From assembly GCA_910592205.1 (NCBI GenBank), contig CAJVPJ010000106.1, forward strand, positions 1-43,926: a stretch of 43,926 nt of DNA, given 5' to 3'. Each line of letters starts with the position of its first letter. Position 1 is the stretch's first letter. Source of the stretch: Paraglomus occultum (lineage: Eukaryota > Glomeromycota > Glomeromycetes > Paraglomerales > Paraglomeraceae). A program made the translations under genes and the position numbers. Positions 11,490 to 22,976 of this stretch are shown here, piece after piece. The notes under the pieces were generated by a model. That model did no database searches. It was not told the DNA's origin and saw nothing but the letters and a program-made list of their open reading frames with translations.

Positions 11490-12098
11490 TTGACAGAAAT
11501 TGACATTTTATTTATATAAGCTTGCTTTTATTGTCAAAAAAACCGCATTCAAACCCGCAAATTACCTTATTTAATAAAGAACTGATTTTTGAACCAACTA
11601 AAAATTGCAAATTTAATTTTAAGTTGTTATAAAATTTTTATATACATTTCTAATATAGCTCGAGTTAGTAAATCGAATATATTGTGCTACATTACCTTCT
11701 TCTGTCAAATTTACAAACTTAAAATTAAGCTTATGTCTCGGAATATAAATAATAGCTAGCTGATAACTCACGAATAAATTACATTAATCTAGAATTATAA
11801 CAGGTAATTGACCATCAGAGTTTGCTTAACAATATAATAAGTCTTTAATCTAACTATACAATGGTTTGGAATAGAACAAACTATATGTTAATTGTTAGTT
11901 AAAATTTTTCAAGCCCATAATTAATAATGTCAAATCAACTGACGAGGTTAAGCAAGTAAATTTGAAACTATTACACAGTTTAAAGTTTTTATCAAAAAAA
12001 CAAAAAGATTAAAAAATTGTGATAATGCAAATTTACTCTCAAAACTCCCAATGTATATACAGTAAGCGTACCAGCCGGCCTGCTACGAATTATTACAA
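11490..12098. other. Intergenic stretch downstream of gene C
   Basis: About 600 bases of AT-rich DNA with no ORF worth reporting. On the minus strand just past the C stop, a shifted frame reads N-C-N-N-S before a stop, which could be the eroded continuation of the second half-unit of C. Confidence 0.4.
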
Positions 12099-12830
12099 TT
12101 AATAGTGCAGATTACTGTAGCAAGTCTGAACACAAGTATTTCTTGTCGGTTTCGCTGTCACAAAAAGTACAGCTCCCACGCCAATAAGTAGCACAGCCAA
12201 TACTAGGCCAATCGATAACCAAGCACGCTGAAATCTACTTTTTTTCTTACTTTTCTTCACGATCGTTGTCGAAACAAACTCCGCCGGGACGTGGGCAAAC
12301 GTGACTGGATAAACTGTATCGGAATTACAATTTGGCTGTGAACTATTATCCGCTGTTTTCTCAGATTTGGGTCTGAATTTCCAAATCAAGCAGCATATAA
12401 TCAGAAAACTCCCACCGCACATAAGTGCGATACCAGCCTTCTCCACGGCATGATACGCATTACTGCAATTGGCAACGCAGTTATAGAAAACAGTAATGGG
12501 AGACTGATTATTGTTACAATTCTGGTCGCAATTATTTCCTACAGGCTTTGTAATTAGGGCAATTACAACTCCCAGAATAAGCAACACAAGTAATATCACG
12601 CCGGCTTGTGACCAACTAAACTGGCATCCACTTGTTTCCTCATTTTCTTCAACGATTGGGGTTGAAACAAGCGTCGTGGGAGCTCGGTCAGGTGTGGTTG
12701 GATAGACTGTATCTCGATTGTAATTTGTCTGGGGGTTGTGAGTCGTTTCGACAGTGGAAACCATTTCAGGATTGTTGCTGTCATTGCCGTCGCTATTCGA
12801 TTGTTGAGACGGACATTGCTGGTTCGCCAT
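12099..12830 (-). CDS. Gene C: fused one-and-a-half-unit twin-CX3C membrane protein
   Basis: 243 residues. The ATG at 12830 (MANQQ) is fixed by an in-frame TAG 9 bases upstream and by the start context shared with B. Unit 1 has a short polar arm, helix 1 (about 75-95), a loop with C101-x3-C105 and C118-x3-C122, helix 2 (about 131-150, GIALMCGGSFL) and the tail KFRPKSE. The frame then reads on where B would stop. At residue 166 it re-enters a second copy from the arm end: PNCNSDTVYP repeats TNYNRDTVYP, and STTIVKKSKKKSRF repeats B's STPTVEKKKKKKSRF. Helix 3 (about 204-225) follows, then one CX3C (C233, C237), and it stops at LHY. The second unit lacks the second CX3C and the last helix. This predicts three membrane passes, so the C-terminus would end on the loop side. 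It may be functional or an early pseudogene. An unseen intron could alter the end. Confidence 0.75.
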   Translation of the reverse strand: MANQQCPSQQSNSDGNDSNNPEMVSTVETTHNPQTNYNRDTVYPTTPDRAPTTLVSTPIVEENEETSGCQFSWSQAGVILLVLLILGVVIALITKPVGNNCDQNCNNNQSPITVFYNCVANCSNAYHAVEKAGIALMCGGSFLIICCLIWKFRPKSEKTADNSSQPNCNSDTVYPVTFAHVPAEFVSTTIVKKSKKKSRFQRAWLSIGLVLAVLLIGVGAVLFVTAKPTRNTCVQTCYSNLHY

Positions 12831-14739
12831 ATTAAAGAACTAGATAGAATAAGGATGAGGAAAAGAAAAAAGTCCGTTGTTCGGTTGTTTTTTTCTCAAT
12901 TATACGCAAGAAAGAATATAGTAACGAGTCTCACGGCTATGCTTTGTTCAAATTGAAAAACATCCGAAGATAATTGCCTAAAATGTAATTCAATTAACAA
13001 TATTGTTTTTTTGTTGTTTTTGTAATGACAAGAGCAAACTAAAGTAGCGCTGCTAGCTATAAAATTAAATATGCACCGGTGTTTGTTGCTTTTTATCTGA
13101 ACAACGTTGGTGTAATTAAATTATTTGTGACTAAGAAATTCATGGATGATTGGCGAGTAATAATGCAAGTTATTAGAAAACGTTTTTGTGTGCAATAAGC
13201 ATACTGCACATTTTTTTAGGAAAACTTAATGTGCAACTTACTTCGGTCGTTTCAAATATAGGCCTTATTCATTTCACGTTTTTGTTCCTATTCCGATTTT
13301 ATTCATCTTCCAAATTTAGGTCTGATATCAAATGAACAAATGGACACGATATCAGATTTACTAATACTAGAAAAGTCTGCAAGTAACAGTGCTTGTTGAA
13401 GTAGCAGCAGAGACTTATTATTCATGGACATAACGATATTAAATTTTCTTTTGTTCTCGGAATTTAGGCCCAAAAATGTGATGCTAGTCAGTTGCACATC
13501 ATGTACGCATTTAGTTGCAGGAACAATATAGGTGAGAATTGACGTATTTATTTCATTTCTTGTTCCTGCTTAAAATGGAAGTGGGAACAAAAAAACGGGA
13601 ACATGAATGTATAGGGCCCATAATGTACCAAAGACGACTCCAACAAATAGTAGACACCGAAAACTTTTTATGTTGCTTTAAAGAATTTTTTACCAAATTT
13701 TCCGTCTATTTACGCCGCAAAATTTAATTATTTATTTTACCGACAATTCCCCGACGATTTCTGCCAAAATTATGTTTTGTTGATATCAATGGTTGACTAT
13801 AAAAATCAAACGTTTTGCGCCTATAAATAACCTGTATCGAAATATTTATTAAAAACAATTAGCGGGAAATAACTGTCGAAATAACTTGTCAAGCTCTCTC
13901 TCTCTCAAGTCATTTTCAGGAAAAGTGACTGTCGGTCGAGGAAATAAACGGTATTCATAATTTTTAGACCCTTGCTGTTAGTGCTAGACGTGAGTAAGAT
14001 TTATCGTTCAAGGAATAAACCAATTGCTCAAATTATTGAACTTGACATTGATGGTGCTGATAGTGTTTGTTTACAGAAAACGTGGCCACAATTATTAATA
14101 AGAAAATTTTATGGAATGTTTTATACGCTTAATTGTTAGTAACAGCTATGCCTAGATTGGCAATAGACTATCTCAGTCATAAGTCAGGACTCAATTGTCT
14201 CGATTCAGACTAAGTTATCTCAGTCTCAGACCACCGCAGCTACTTATATACAATGTTAACTTTGTCCTAATTTTTAAATCTTCTTGAATATAAAGTTTTC
14301 AACTTGCAATATTCAATAAATTATAAATAACGTTTGATTAACTAGTATACATACTAGTGTACAATATCACAATCTGAAGAATACGATTAATTTCGTTGTA
14401 TTTAATTCAAGCGTGTGTCGACTCGAGCAATATTTTATAGTTTGCAATGTTCGAAATATCTAATCATTAAATGTTCAATAAGGGCAACTATCCACAAGAA
14501 TTCTATTTTAACTAAAAAACTTAAATTTGTTTACATGTTCATAAACTACTTCGATGTTTATAGTCAAAGATTGACAGCAAGCTTTGTTTTTTTTTTCAAC
14601 ATTAATAAGAACTTTTGCTATCTAAATTCGGTAGCACTCTTAAATAACCGCGTAATTTGCGGATTTGATTTGATAATTTCCAAAACCTCTGCAAGTTATT
14701 ATTGTCATATCTATGTTTGACATGGCAAAAAAAGGTTTT
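12831..14739. other. Intergenic stretch upstream of C
   Basis: It holds the presumed promoter of C with homology to that of B, then AT-rich DNA. Small frames at 13303-13497 (minus) and 13539-13727 (plus) have no recognisable features. A CTCTCTCTCTCT run at about 13895 is the only simple repeat. I see nothing else. Confidence 0.5.
13139..13153 (-). promoter_or_regulatory. Conserved upstream block of gene C
   Basis: TTCATGGATGATTGG followed by AATAATGCA corresponds to the blocks upstream of A and B. It is about 310 bp from the C start. Function is inferred from conservation only. Confidence 0.35.
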
Positions 14740-15985
14740 CTACATTTTCTTCTTTCTGGCTCTAATCAATATTTTATGATTAATAAAAACTTTCTTATTT
14801 ACTATTTTTCTTCTGCTTTTAAAATTGTTATATTCAAATATTATCAGTGTTGCTTCCACAATTAAATTATTATATATATTGACCGCCCTCTTGGTTTGCT
14901 GCACTGACCATTTTTGTTGAGACAAGTAATAAACTCTATTTTTTCTAATTTGGTTTTTACAGTAAGGGCACTCGGGCTTTTCAAGTAGTAAAAAAACCTT
15001 AGAAATAACAATATGTTTACAATTAAGTTGATACAAGCCACTGATTGCTTTACAAGTAATTGTGCATGTAAAATTCTCCGCAATATAATTAATAAAGCTT
15101 TGTTCATCTATTCTACTTTGTCAAGTGAGTATTTCAAAGGCATTTATAATTTAACTTTAAATTCTTCAGATAGTAACAAATGCCCATCATTTTGGTACAT
15201 GTTCCTCATCACAACCAGCCATGTCATTCAGTGTTGTAACAAACAGTTTATTATTTTTAATAAAATCTCAATTAGTTTAAATTAGATAAATTCAGTAATG
15301 GCATTATCCAACGAATCTAATGCTATGTAGTTAACAAATAGTTGGAAAATGTGGTATCCGGATAAGCTGTTGAATTGTTAATGTCTAAAATGCCAAACCC
15401 AAAGTACATCACTAACATTTTGTTTTCAATGCATTATCGGTATAACACGGCCTGAAATAAACTAAAGTAACTCAACAAATAGTCTTTTTTTAATAATTGT
15501 TAAAATTTCTCCAAGTTGTCCATGATTTACCTGATGGTTTAATTTGAAATGTTCTATACTTTTTTTCAAGTCAACATCACCAAGAGAAACATCAACACCA
15601 GTCATTGCTTTAATTCCAAGCTAAAACTAAAGCAGGAATAGAAACAAGCAAGGCAAGGTTTTTAATTCCGCTAGATCGACATTAGCCTGTTGTTCATTTT
15701 GATTATTTTACATACTATTTGACGTATTTTTAATAAAAATTCGTTGTTGTAATTACATCCAAACTCTCCATATATGAAAGTAACAAATTCGGCGTAGCGT
15801 GTATTCTGCATGCTGTCTTTGTCAACTTTTGTAATCGACTCGTTGTTTTTATTAACGTTTCCAATGTTACTGCGCGGCTGATAACTGAGCCGATAGCCTT
15901 TCTGAAGCATCTGCTCTAGAATGGCCCTGATAACTCTCAAACGCCATTCCGGTTTAATTGTAGTTTTTTTTTGAATACGTGACAA
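14740..15985 (-). pseudogene. Decayed RING-like zinc-finger gene
   Basis: Read on the minus strand, a chain of coding-like fragments in changing frames suggests one broken gene. The 5' part (15985-15671) has IKPEWRLRVIRAILEQML and later YAEFVTFIYGEFGCNYN. A middle part (about 15660-15480) shows GVDVSLGDVDLKKSIEHF and NHGQLGEILTIIKKRL after two in-frame stops. The 3' part (about 15130-14740) has a metal-binding pattern: C, C, then L-x-C-K-H, a leucine-rich spacer and P-x-C-P-Y-C-K-N-Q-I, resembling the C-x-H ... C-P-x-C end of RING fingers. At least two frame changes and several stops break it, so no protein should be made. No intron set that repairs it is apparent. The RING call is by motif only. 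Confidence 0.45.
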
Positions 15986-17128
15986 TATATGTGTTACTAA
16001 TTAATTGTTGTGTCCAAGAGTTCTTCCGATATTAAAACACCATTGCACTTGACTACGTATTTAAGCGCATAGAGATACTCTGAATTTAATTCCGTCCAGT
16101 AAGTTTTTTACTTGAGCGTCAGTCCTTGTTTGATTAATTCCGCTTGGAAGGACTTATGGTTTACAAGGCCCACCGCTGGAATGGGCGTGAGTGAACTGAT
16201 ATTCGTATAAATAATATTCAAACTTCCACCCTAATTAACAAGAATATAGACGCATTTGCGCTGTATACTAATATCGCCAGCTATGTAGTAATAGGTTATC
16301 TGTATAAATCTCAATCATTTGTGATGTAAATACGATAGATAAATTCGTGCTTTGTAACCTCGTATTCAATATTCATGGTACTATTGTGTGTGTGTACATT
16401 TGATGTCGTACATGTGTTCCCCGGAAAAGTGCGGACCCAATATTAAATACTAACAGTTCATTCGACAATTTTGGGGGTGTAACGATCTTAGATGAGGATC
16501 CTAATATTAATGCAGACACAAATTCAGCCCATTTATGCAGATCAATGATTTCCGACCAAAAAAGTATTAACAAAGCGTTTTGGACATCAAAATAACCATG
16601 CGTTTCCCGTACCGGTAACCAGTCCACTGCTTACCAAATAAAGTAACTTTGCCTATCGTTGCTACCACAAAAAAATTTTTTTTTTGTTTATTTACGTTTA
16701 ACTCTGTACATAATAGGAAATACTAATGTCACACATATAACAATAATTTGCATTCAACACTCTTTTGAACAAATTGGTTGCGGTGTTGAAACAAACGTTA
16801 TATTGTCATGTAACTGCAGTTAAGCATATGTGGCATACAACGTACGTACTTGTCAATACATATACAGTAGGTTATTTCCGCCGTGCAGTGATGGATTATT
16901 AATTAATCAACAATTGACGGAGGCGCGGCATTCTTCATATTGGTAATCTCTGTGTAGGTTGTGTTTGTGAATAACAGAACATATTTGGTCAGTATATGTG
17001 GCTAATAACTTGTGTGAGTGTGGCAATAGATTAGGGTTGGCTGATTCGTCCAACAAAGATGATGATCGTTCGATTGAGAAGAAGGGATTACAATGAATGA
17101 AACAACTTTTAGTTTTGTGTTGGTAGCG

Positions 17129-17129
17129 C

Positions 17130-17164
<35 letters not shown>

Positions 17165-17165
17165 C
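17129..17165. repeat. (CAA)12 microsatellite
   Basis: An uninterrupted run of CAA trinucleotides. The open frames through it in both directions are artefacts of the repeat. Confidence 0.95.
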
Positions 17166-17962
17166 TAGTGATGATTGATTTGCATTAGCAAAACCATACA
17201 AAACTCTTTCGTGAGCATACGTAAATTTAAAGGCTACGATATTTGGATGTTGATCGTTCCTTGCCAAGAGCAGTTTGAAATTCAACTCACAAAACAATAA
17301 ATTTATACGGTTAAACGAACAAGTCGCTTTATTTGAATGATTTCATCGATTAAATTAAATGAATAGATAGTCGTACTAACGTAAATTGTCATTTAAGTCC
17401 GGAGTAAATCTGTTATGGAACTTTCCGAAGAGCTGGCTTCCCACCTGATAATTTCCATTTTTCAACGGTACAGCGACGTTAATAAGCGTTAATACTGGAG
17501 ACATTTAAAGTTAGTCAGAATAATATTTTACATTCAAAATTTTCAGACGGTATTAGCGCCGCAGCGCTCTGCTCTTATGATATTTCCAGCCAATTGTAAC
17601 AATGACTAACCAGGTGCAAACACTTGCAAGTAAATTTGTGCATGTGTTGTTGTATTGTTGTGTTACCCGGATTTGTAATACCAAATGTGTTTGTCGTAAA
17701 AAATGAGTGTAGTAATTTTCAAACAAAAAGAAATGGAAAGTATAGGGGTGACTAAAGTCTCACACTAAACGGAGATGTATCAGTATTAATAACAAAGATA
17801 AATGAATGTTTATACGATCCAATATTATAATTCGATGGTAATTATTATCGTATGCAAACAAACGTCTTTATCAGCGGTGACTTGGTATGACTTTGCGATG
17901 TTGTCAATCCATGCAGCAAATATTAGATGACAGCAGATTGGTTGGAGAAGAAGCGGGAGAGT

Positions 17963-18003
17963 AAAAAAAAGGGAGGAAAAAGGGGAAGGGGGAAGGGGGG
18001 AGA
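17963..18003 (+). other. Polypurine tract with four G-runs
   Basis: A stretch of only A and G contains GGG, GGGG, GGGGG and GGGGGG within about 30 bases, separated by spacers of 8, 2 and 2 bases. This fits a G-quadruplex or triplex-forming sequence and is striking in AT-rich DNA. It lies about 560 bp beyond the 3' end of gene D. Confidence 0.6.
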
Positions 18004-18566
18004 TCAACAAAAGAGACAATGTAACATAATTAGAATAGTCAACCAGCTCAGTGATGACAAGGCGAGTGGAAACACCCGGTCAAATTACTATAAACATGTT
18101 ATTGCCGATTCTAAACTACACTCGAGTTCTTGCACACTTGACTTGGAAACACAATGTTAACGAGAAATGGTTTTGTTTTTTTTTTTACGTTTGTTGCGTA
18201 ATTGCATATTGTATCTGATCGGCAATGACGATTGTGTAAATTTTGCTATTATTATGTTACACTGCATGATCGCTTACAAAGTATTTGGGGTTTAAAAACC
18301 AATTTTTAACGTCACGCCACTGAAACTTCAAATCATCATTTGTCAAACGCAGCAAGTTTTGGGTATATGTATAATATTATTATTATTATTATTGGTGAAG
18401 AACAACAAGTGACATTATAATTTTTAAAACCAAATGTCAAGAAAACAATAAACAGAAATTTCAAAGAACGGTTCCAACTATCCTCTAGAAACGAAAATGA
18501 TGATTATATAATGTCGATTATAGTAAGTAGGGATGAATGACAGCGATACGAAGCTAACATAATTTT

Positions 18567-19187
18567 CTACGTTTGCATTTGCATTTGCTGCATTTGCGGT
18601 TGTTGCATTGATTGTTGAACCTGCTGGAGTGAGATATACTTGAAAGCTCCATCTCCCAGTAGCACAATCGCTCCAATAACCAAAAGCGCAATACCGGAAC
18701 CTCTCATAGCATTGTATTGACTCTGACATTTGCTAAGGCAGTCGTAATAATCCAAATCACTGCTATAAAAATCATAATTGAGGAGATATTGATTCTCACA
18801 ATTTTTGACACAACTTTTAGCCGTTGAATTTGCTACTCCCAACAATATACCGCCGATTAGAACAATTACTATTCCAAAAATTGCAATAAAGACTTCCTTG
18901 GTCCAGAATGTCTGCGGTGGCGGTGGTGCTGGAGTCATTATGATTGGAGGATTATCAGCCATCGGAACCACCGGGGTACCATCATCAGCGACGTATATAG
19001 GATTGTTTAAGTCAGGATTACCATCAGGACCAATAGCGTATGCTACGTTCGGGTCGTTAACTATGTATTGCGTATTGTCGGTAGGTTGACCAGTCGGTGA
19101 GTTAATGGGATAGCTACTGCCATCATTACTAGAGGCGCTGGAGGGTATGGTCGAGCTTTGCAGATTTGGAGAGCCGTTGTATGCCAT
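18567..19187 (-). CDS. Gene D: twin-CX3C two-pass membrane protein with Gln/Met tail
   Basis: 206 residues from the ATG at 19187 (MAYNG), about 85 bp downstream of a TATA-like run. Residues 1-95 are a Ser/Pro/Asn/Asp-rich arm with NDPNVAYAIGPDGNPDLNNP and a PAPPPPQ stretch; there is no PPxY and no hexapeptide array. Helix 1 is about 98-119 and ends GGILLGVAN. The loop has C126-x3-C130 and C150-x3-C154 with Asp/Tyr-rich sequence between. Helix 2 is about 163-179 (GSGIALLVIGAIVL). The tail is QQ/QM-rich (QQVQQSMQQPQMQQMQMQT). D has the long arm of A-C but the GGILLG helix end of E and G, which links the two sub-groups. No enzyme motif is present. Function unknown. Confidence 0.85.
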   Translation of the reverse strand: MAYNGSPNLQSSTIPSSASSNDGSSYPINSPTGQPTDNTQYIVNDPNVAYAIGPDGNPDLNNPIYVADDGTPVVPMADNPPIIMTPAPPPPQTFWTKEVFIAIFGIVIVLIGGILLGVANSTAKSCVKNCENQYLLNYDFYSSDLDYYDCLSKCQSQYNAMRGSGIALLVIGAIVLLGDGAFKYISLQQVQQSMQQPQMQQMQMQT

Positions 19188-19267
19188 ATTGATAGATGAG
19201 TGAGAAAAGAGTAATGGTTTTCTTTTTACGATAAGTAAATTGGTTTTTCTTTAAATTAAATCCTTTG

Positions 19268-19278
19268 CTTATATATAA
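19268..19278 (-). promoter_or_regulatory. TATA-like element of gene D
   Basis: On the minus strand the sequence reads TATATATAAGC, about 85 bp upstream of the D ATG. It sits at the edge of a longer AT-only tract (to about 19300), so which TATA is used cannot be decided. Confidence 0.35.
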
Positions 19279-21764
19279 TATATAATATATATATTATATG
19301 AATATGTATTGCGCTAGAGTTTCGTTCAGTTCACTTATTCGTGACAAAAAAACCGTTGTTGTATCTTCGACAAGGCCCCTATATACTTTCTGCTCGGTAG
19401 TGGAGAATAATGAACGTGAAGTGATAATGACCAACCAACTAAAATGAAATGAACTAAAAAATAGAATGTATGATGAGCTACAGCATTTTTATTGTTGTAG
19501 ATTGACGTTTGGCAATGCTGTCATAGGTCCATTTAAATTAACGAGCGTACAAGTATTTTGATATTTTTAGCTGGTTTCACACCAATCAAAGCGCATGGAA
19601 TACAAATAAGTTGATGTATAGGTTTAAGAATTGCAAATCCGTATATTGAGCAAATAACAAAGAAAGCGATTAACGTCTTGTGTCCTTTTTTTTGAAACGT
19701 GGGGAGCACCCCCCAAAATGTTTAGGTGAGAAATGTCGATCTACGCTTATTTCATCATCATCTGAAACAATTACTGCGGACAATACTAGTCAGAAAGTTG
19801 ATTGATGGCTGCACAAACGAAAATCTTAGCGAAGCGAACAATTATTAGTTGATACCGAGGTGATATTTGCGTAAATGAAGTGGAACACCTACTTTTCCTC
19901 TTTGTTGAGATGAATTTGGAAATCAAAAGATAATTGCTTTCCCAGGGCTGAAGCATTAGAAATTTAAATATGAGAATAATTAACACAAACCCTAATTCGT
20001 TTTCGTTTGAATACTCTTATAGAACGTTTTATAGATTGTGATGCATATATGGTGAATTTTATGTGTATATGGTATATACGATAAACATGTCGTAAACGTA
20101 TGTATACATGAATGGGTTTATTGTTCACTAGACGTAAATTGCCTTTTGTTTCTGTAAGCCTTTTCCAGATACCATGGTCTTAAGCTAGTCAAGAAGTCAA
20201 TTAGTGGGCTAAAAAAGAAGGGAGCCATCGTTACTCTTACGAAATGATTGACATCATGCTTCCGACTGATTTCAATACATTATTACACAGAAAGGGGTAA
20301 AGACGATAGATTTTTTTTGCCGAGAGTTTATCGTAGAAAGGAATTTCTAAGTGATTTCCCCGATAAGAGCGATTTGTTTATTGTGGTTTTCTACTTGCAT
20401 GGCATATTACCAATTACATAGATTAATGAATTACGCCATTCGGAGCAATATCAAACATACCAAGAAACAAAAAATTGGTGATGCATAACAAGTAACATTA
20501 CATATTGTTGATACAGGGGTATTAATGTGTAAACGAGGAACATTGTTGGCATAACAAGTATAGCTAAGAGTACAAATATTAGCTCGAAAAGTCTACATAC
20601 AATGTATTAATGCATTAACTATATTAAGGTAATATGCACGAGCAGAGAAAAGCACGCTAACAACGCATAGAAAATGTACCAAATACAGCATTTGCAGTGT
20701 GAATTCATAAACTCTAACTATAAACAGGTAACGCATGATTTTGCTAACACCGTTTTGAGCTCGACAAAAGGTGTTTCCAATCCGTAGAGCTTGGGGAAAA
20801 AAAGCAATAACGCCAAAGTCGACAACACGATCAAACAAACTAGAGTAGTTTGTGTCATGGAGTCGAACATATGAAACAGCTGTGAGCTTCACGAAAATGT
20901 CAAACACTCACAGATATTTAAAAATGCAGGGAAATCGTGCATATAACTGAACCTGGCAATAATCTGGAACACATAATCGGTAATACAGGGGGCTAGTTAG
21001 ATGCTTACGCTACAAACGTAAAGGGTAACAAACATGTGTGCTGTAAATATCGCTACTGGAAACGGACTTTGTTCGGTCGAGTTAATAATAGCAAAAAAAC
21101 TCTATTAATATCTTTAACACTTTTGATTATGAAACGAGTATAGTTTCAAATGAATTTGGCTATTCTGTCTGATGTGTCACACGTCGCACAATTTCACATC
21201 CCGGGCAAAGGATAAATTTAAATTAAAAAGTTTACGCACAAAATCTTATAGCGAACCAGTTCCAGGAGAAAGTAAAAAATCAGTTCGTAGAGCAGTACTT
21301 CTGGCTTGTCAATGTTGAGAACAAGTTTGTTTTGAAAGACATTCGAACGATTGTTTTTTTATAATAAACTACTGAATATTACTTACGAATAGTTTTTTTG
21401 CAAAAAATTATAATGACACATTTATTAAATTAATCATCTTAAGTAACAATGACATTTATTGTTGAAATCTGCAAACAGCCTTACGTATAAATTTTGTCAA
21501 ATAGTATCTAAATTACTTTACCAAATGTCAATTTCAATTATGATTAGTATTTAGCATGAAACCGGAAAGACTGTAACATTCATGGAACTTCCCTACTTTT
21601 AATTTTTTCAATTTTTTTACTAATTACGGACGATAAGCTTCCAGCACACAATGACTGGGCATACAATAGCGTTAATATTTTGTTATAAAAGACTAAAAGA
21701 ATCACAGAAAGCCATGGATGACCGTTAATATTAAGGAAAAAGCAGCTTTTGAGAGACAATATCA

Positions 21765-21845
21765 GCATTCAGCAATTGACTTAGCGGGTCCTTATTTTGA
21801 ACAGCTATGGTGGACCGCTACAGCTGTTCTGCATTCAGCAATTGA
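21765..21845. repeat. 15-bp direct repeat around interleaved inverted repeats
   Basis: GCATTCAGCAATTGA at 21765-21779 recurs at 21831-21845. Between them TAGCGGGTCC (21782-21791) can pair with GGACCGCTA (21812-21820), and GAACAGCT (21799-21806) with AGCTGTTC (21822-21829). The order of arms is that of an H-type pseudoknot. It may equally be an excision footprint or a small inserted fragment, since a similar core occurs at 3421-3440. Confidence 0.4.
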
Positions 21846-22272
21846 GTATTTTATAAATTACAAAGTTTTTTCACAGCTGTTGTACAGCTAAAATAGAATT
21901 GATTGGATAAATTAAATAGCTGCTGCAATTGAACTAGAAACCTTACCAGTTCTTGACCGTCGAAACTAACAGAACGTAATACTCAACATTATTGAATTTA
22001 AAACAATGTCAAGAGTTATGGTAAGTGTATTCCTACATATAGTTAAACTTTACAAATACAATCTTATAAAATACAATCTATTCAAAATGTTGCCGTGCAT
22101 TAACGCAATGTGTATTACAAGTACAAAAAAGTGAAATTTAAATTACAAATATTTTGCGCAATTTAGTATTATAATAATTAGCTTACTTCTGTCTCGGCTC
22201 TAAACAATTGAACGTTTAACGCAAATATTTTCAAAAAATAAAAAAGTCAGCAAAATGCAACATGATTAATAC

Positions 22273-22390
22273 CTGCCTCTATTTTCGCTTGGGCCTTTCT
22301 CCGGCGGTAGGCTCTTTGCCTTTCGGCAGCAGAGGAATATTTAAAGGCTAATCCTGTTGCGTGTAACCCTAATCCGCATCCATGGCCCTG
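22273..22390 (-). pseudogene. Exon-like coding fragment, basic, unrecognised
   Basis: The minus frame is open from 22390 and reads GHGCGLGLHATGLAFKYS, then SAAERQRAYRRRKAQAKIEA, and ends at a possible splice donor GTATTAATC. The second part is a highly basic helix of a kind seen at the N-termini of transposon proteins and bZIP-like regions. There is no ATG in frame, and I find no acceptor or second exon that I can defend. Its GC is higher than the flanks. Confidence 0.25.
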
Positions 22391-22976
22391 TCAAAATTCT
22401 TAACATTAAAATGGCAGTGCAATTCTTAGCTGGGAAATACATCAATTTCTATATAATCACCCACCTGCCAATAGCAAAGCACCGTGTCAATATGCCTGCG
22501 AAGAAAATTTTGTTAATTAAATTTTTAGGCATATTGAATGCTAGTGAATATTGATGCAAGTTCAGAAACATCTCTTTAAGCAAACTTTTAACAATGCAAA
22601 ATCTCCAAATGTAAGTAATACACGGACCAATTATGACTACTTGACCTTCCCCCCAATCTTTGTCAGGAAAAAAAGGTCGCTCATAGTTGACACCATTAGT
22701 CTACTATAAGTTTTTGACTTCTGATATCTCGACAAACCATCAAAACAATGCTTCTACTATAATAGATCCTCAACTGGGGTGGGGTCGACTTACTCTGCAT
22801 GACGACACGATTTTTATTATTAAATTTCTTTTTGACTAGTATAGTACGTTCTAATAACGTATACGAAGTTACATAAATTACAATTGCCTCGGCGGATTTA
22901 TTAGTTGAAATTGACAATCGACAAATCTCAAACTAAAGTCTGTCTATCCTGATGATCTTTTAAACCTTTGCATGAA
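22391..22976. other. Short intergenic stretch
   Basis: No credible ORF; frames at 22357-22554 (plus) and 22696-22917 (minus) have no features. It would contain the old promoter of the BTB-like pseudogene. Confidence 0.5.

Larger units (their letters stand above)
15986..18566. other. Intergenic stretch between RING remnant and D
   Basis: No supported gene. Both strands are open around 16380-16627 with fairly normal composition (plus: SSFDNFGGVTILDEDPNINA; minus: VRETHGYFDVQNALLILFW), but neither has an ATG at its beginning, so a remnant is possible. It also holds a CAA microsatellite and a polypurine G-run tract, listed separately. Confidence 0.45.
19188..22272. other. Intergenic stretch upstream of D
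   Basis: It holds the D promoter region, then AT-rich DNA. The minus frame at 20593-20907 opens with GTG and looks like chance. Around 21765-21845 a 15-bp direct repeat (GCATTCAGCAATTGA) brackets interleaved inverted repeats, listed separately. Otherwise I see nothing. Confidence 0.5.

Noticed and set aside
16907-17297. Poly-Leu and poly-Val frames
   Set aside because: Both come from the (CAA)12 run read in different frames.
17927-18160. Lys/Gly-rich basic frame
   Set aside because: The basic part is the polypurine tract; no start context or conserved feature supports a gene.
20593-20907. 104-codon minus frame
   Set aside because: Opens with GTG, has no domain, and composition fits chance in AT-rich DNA.
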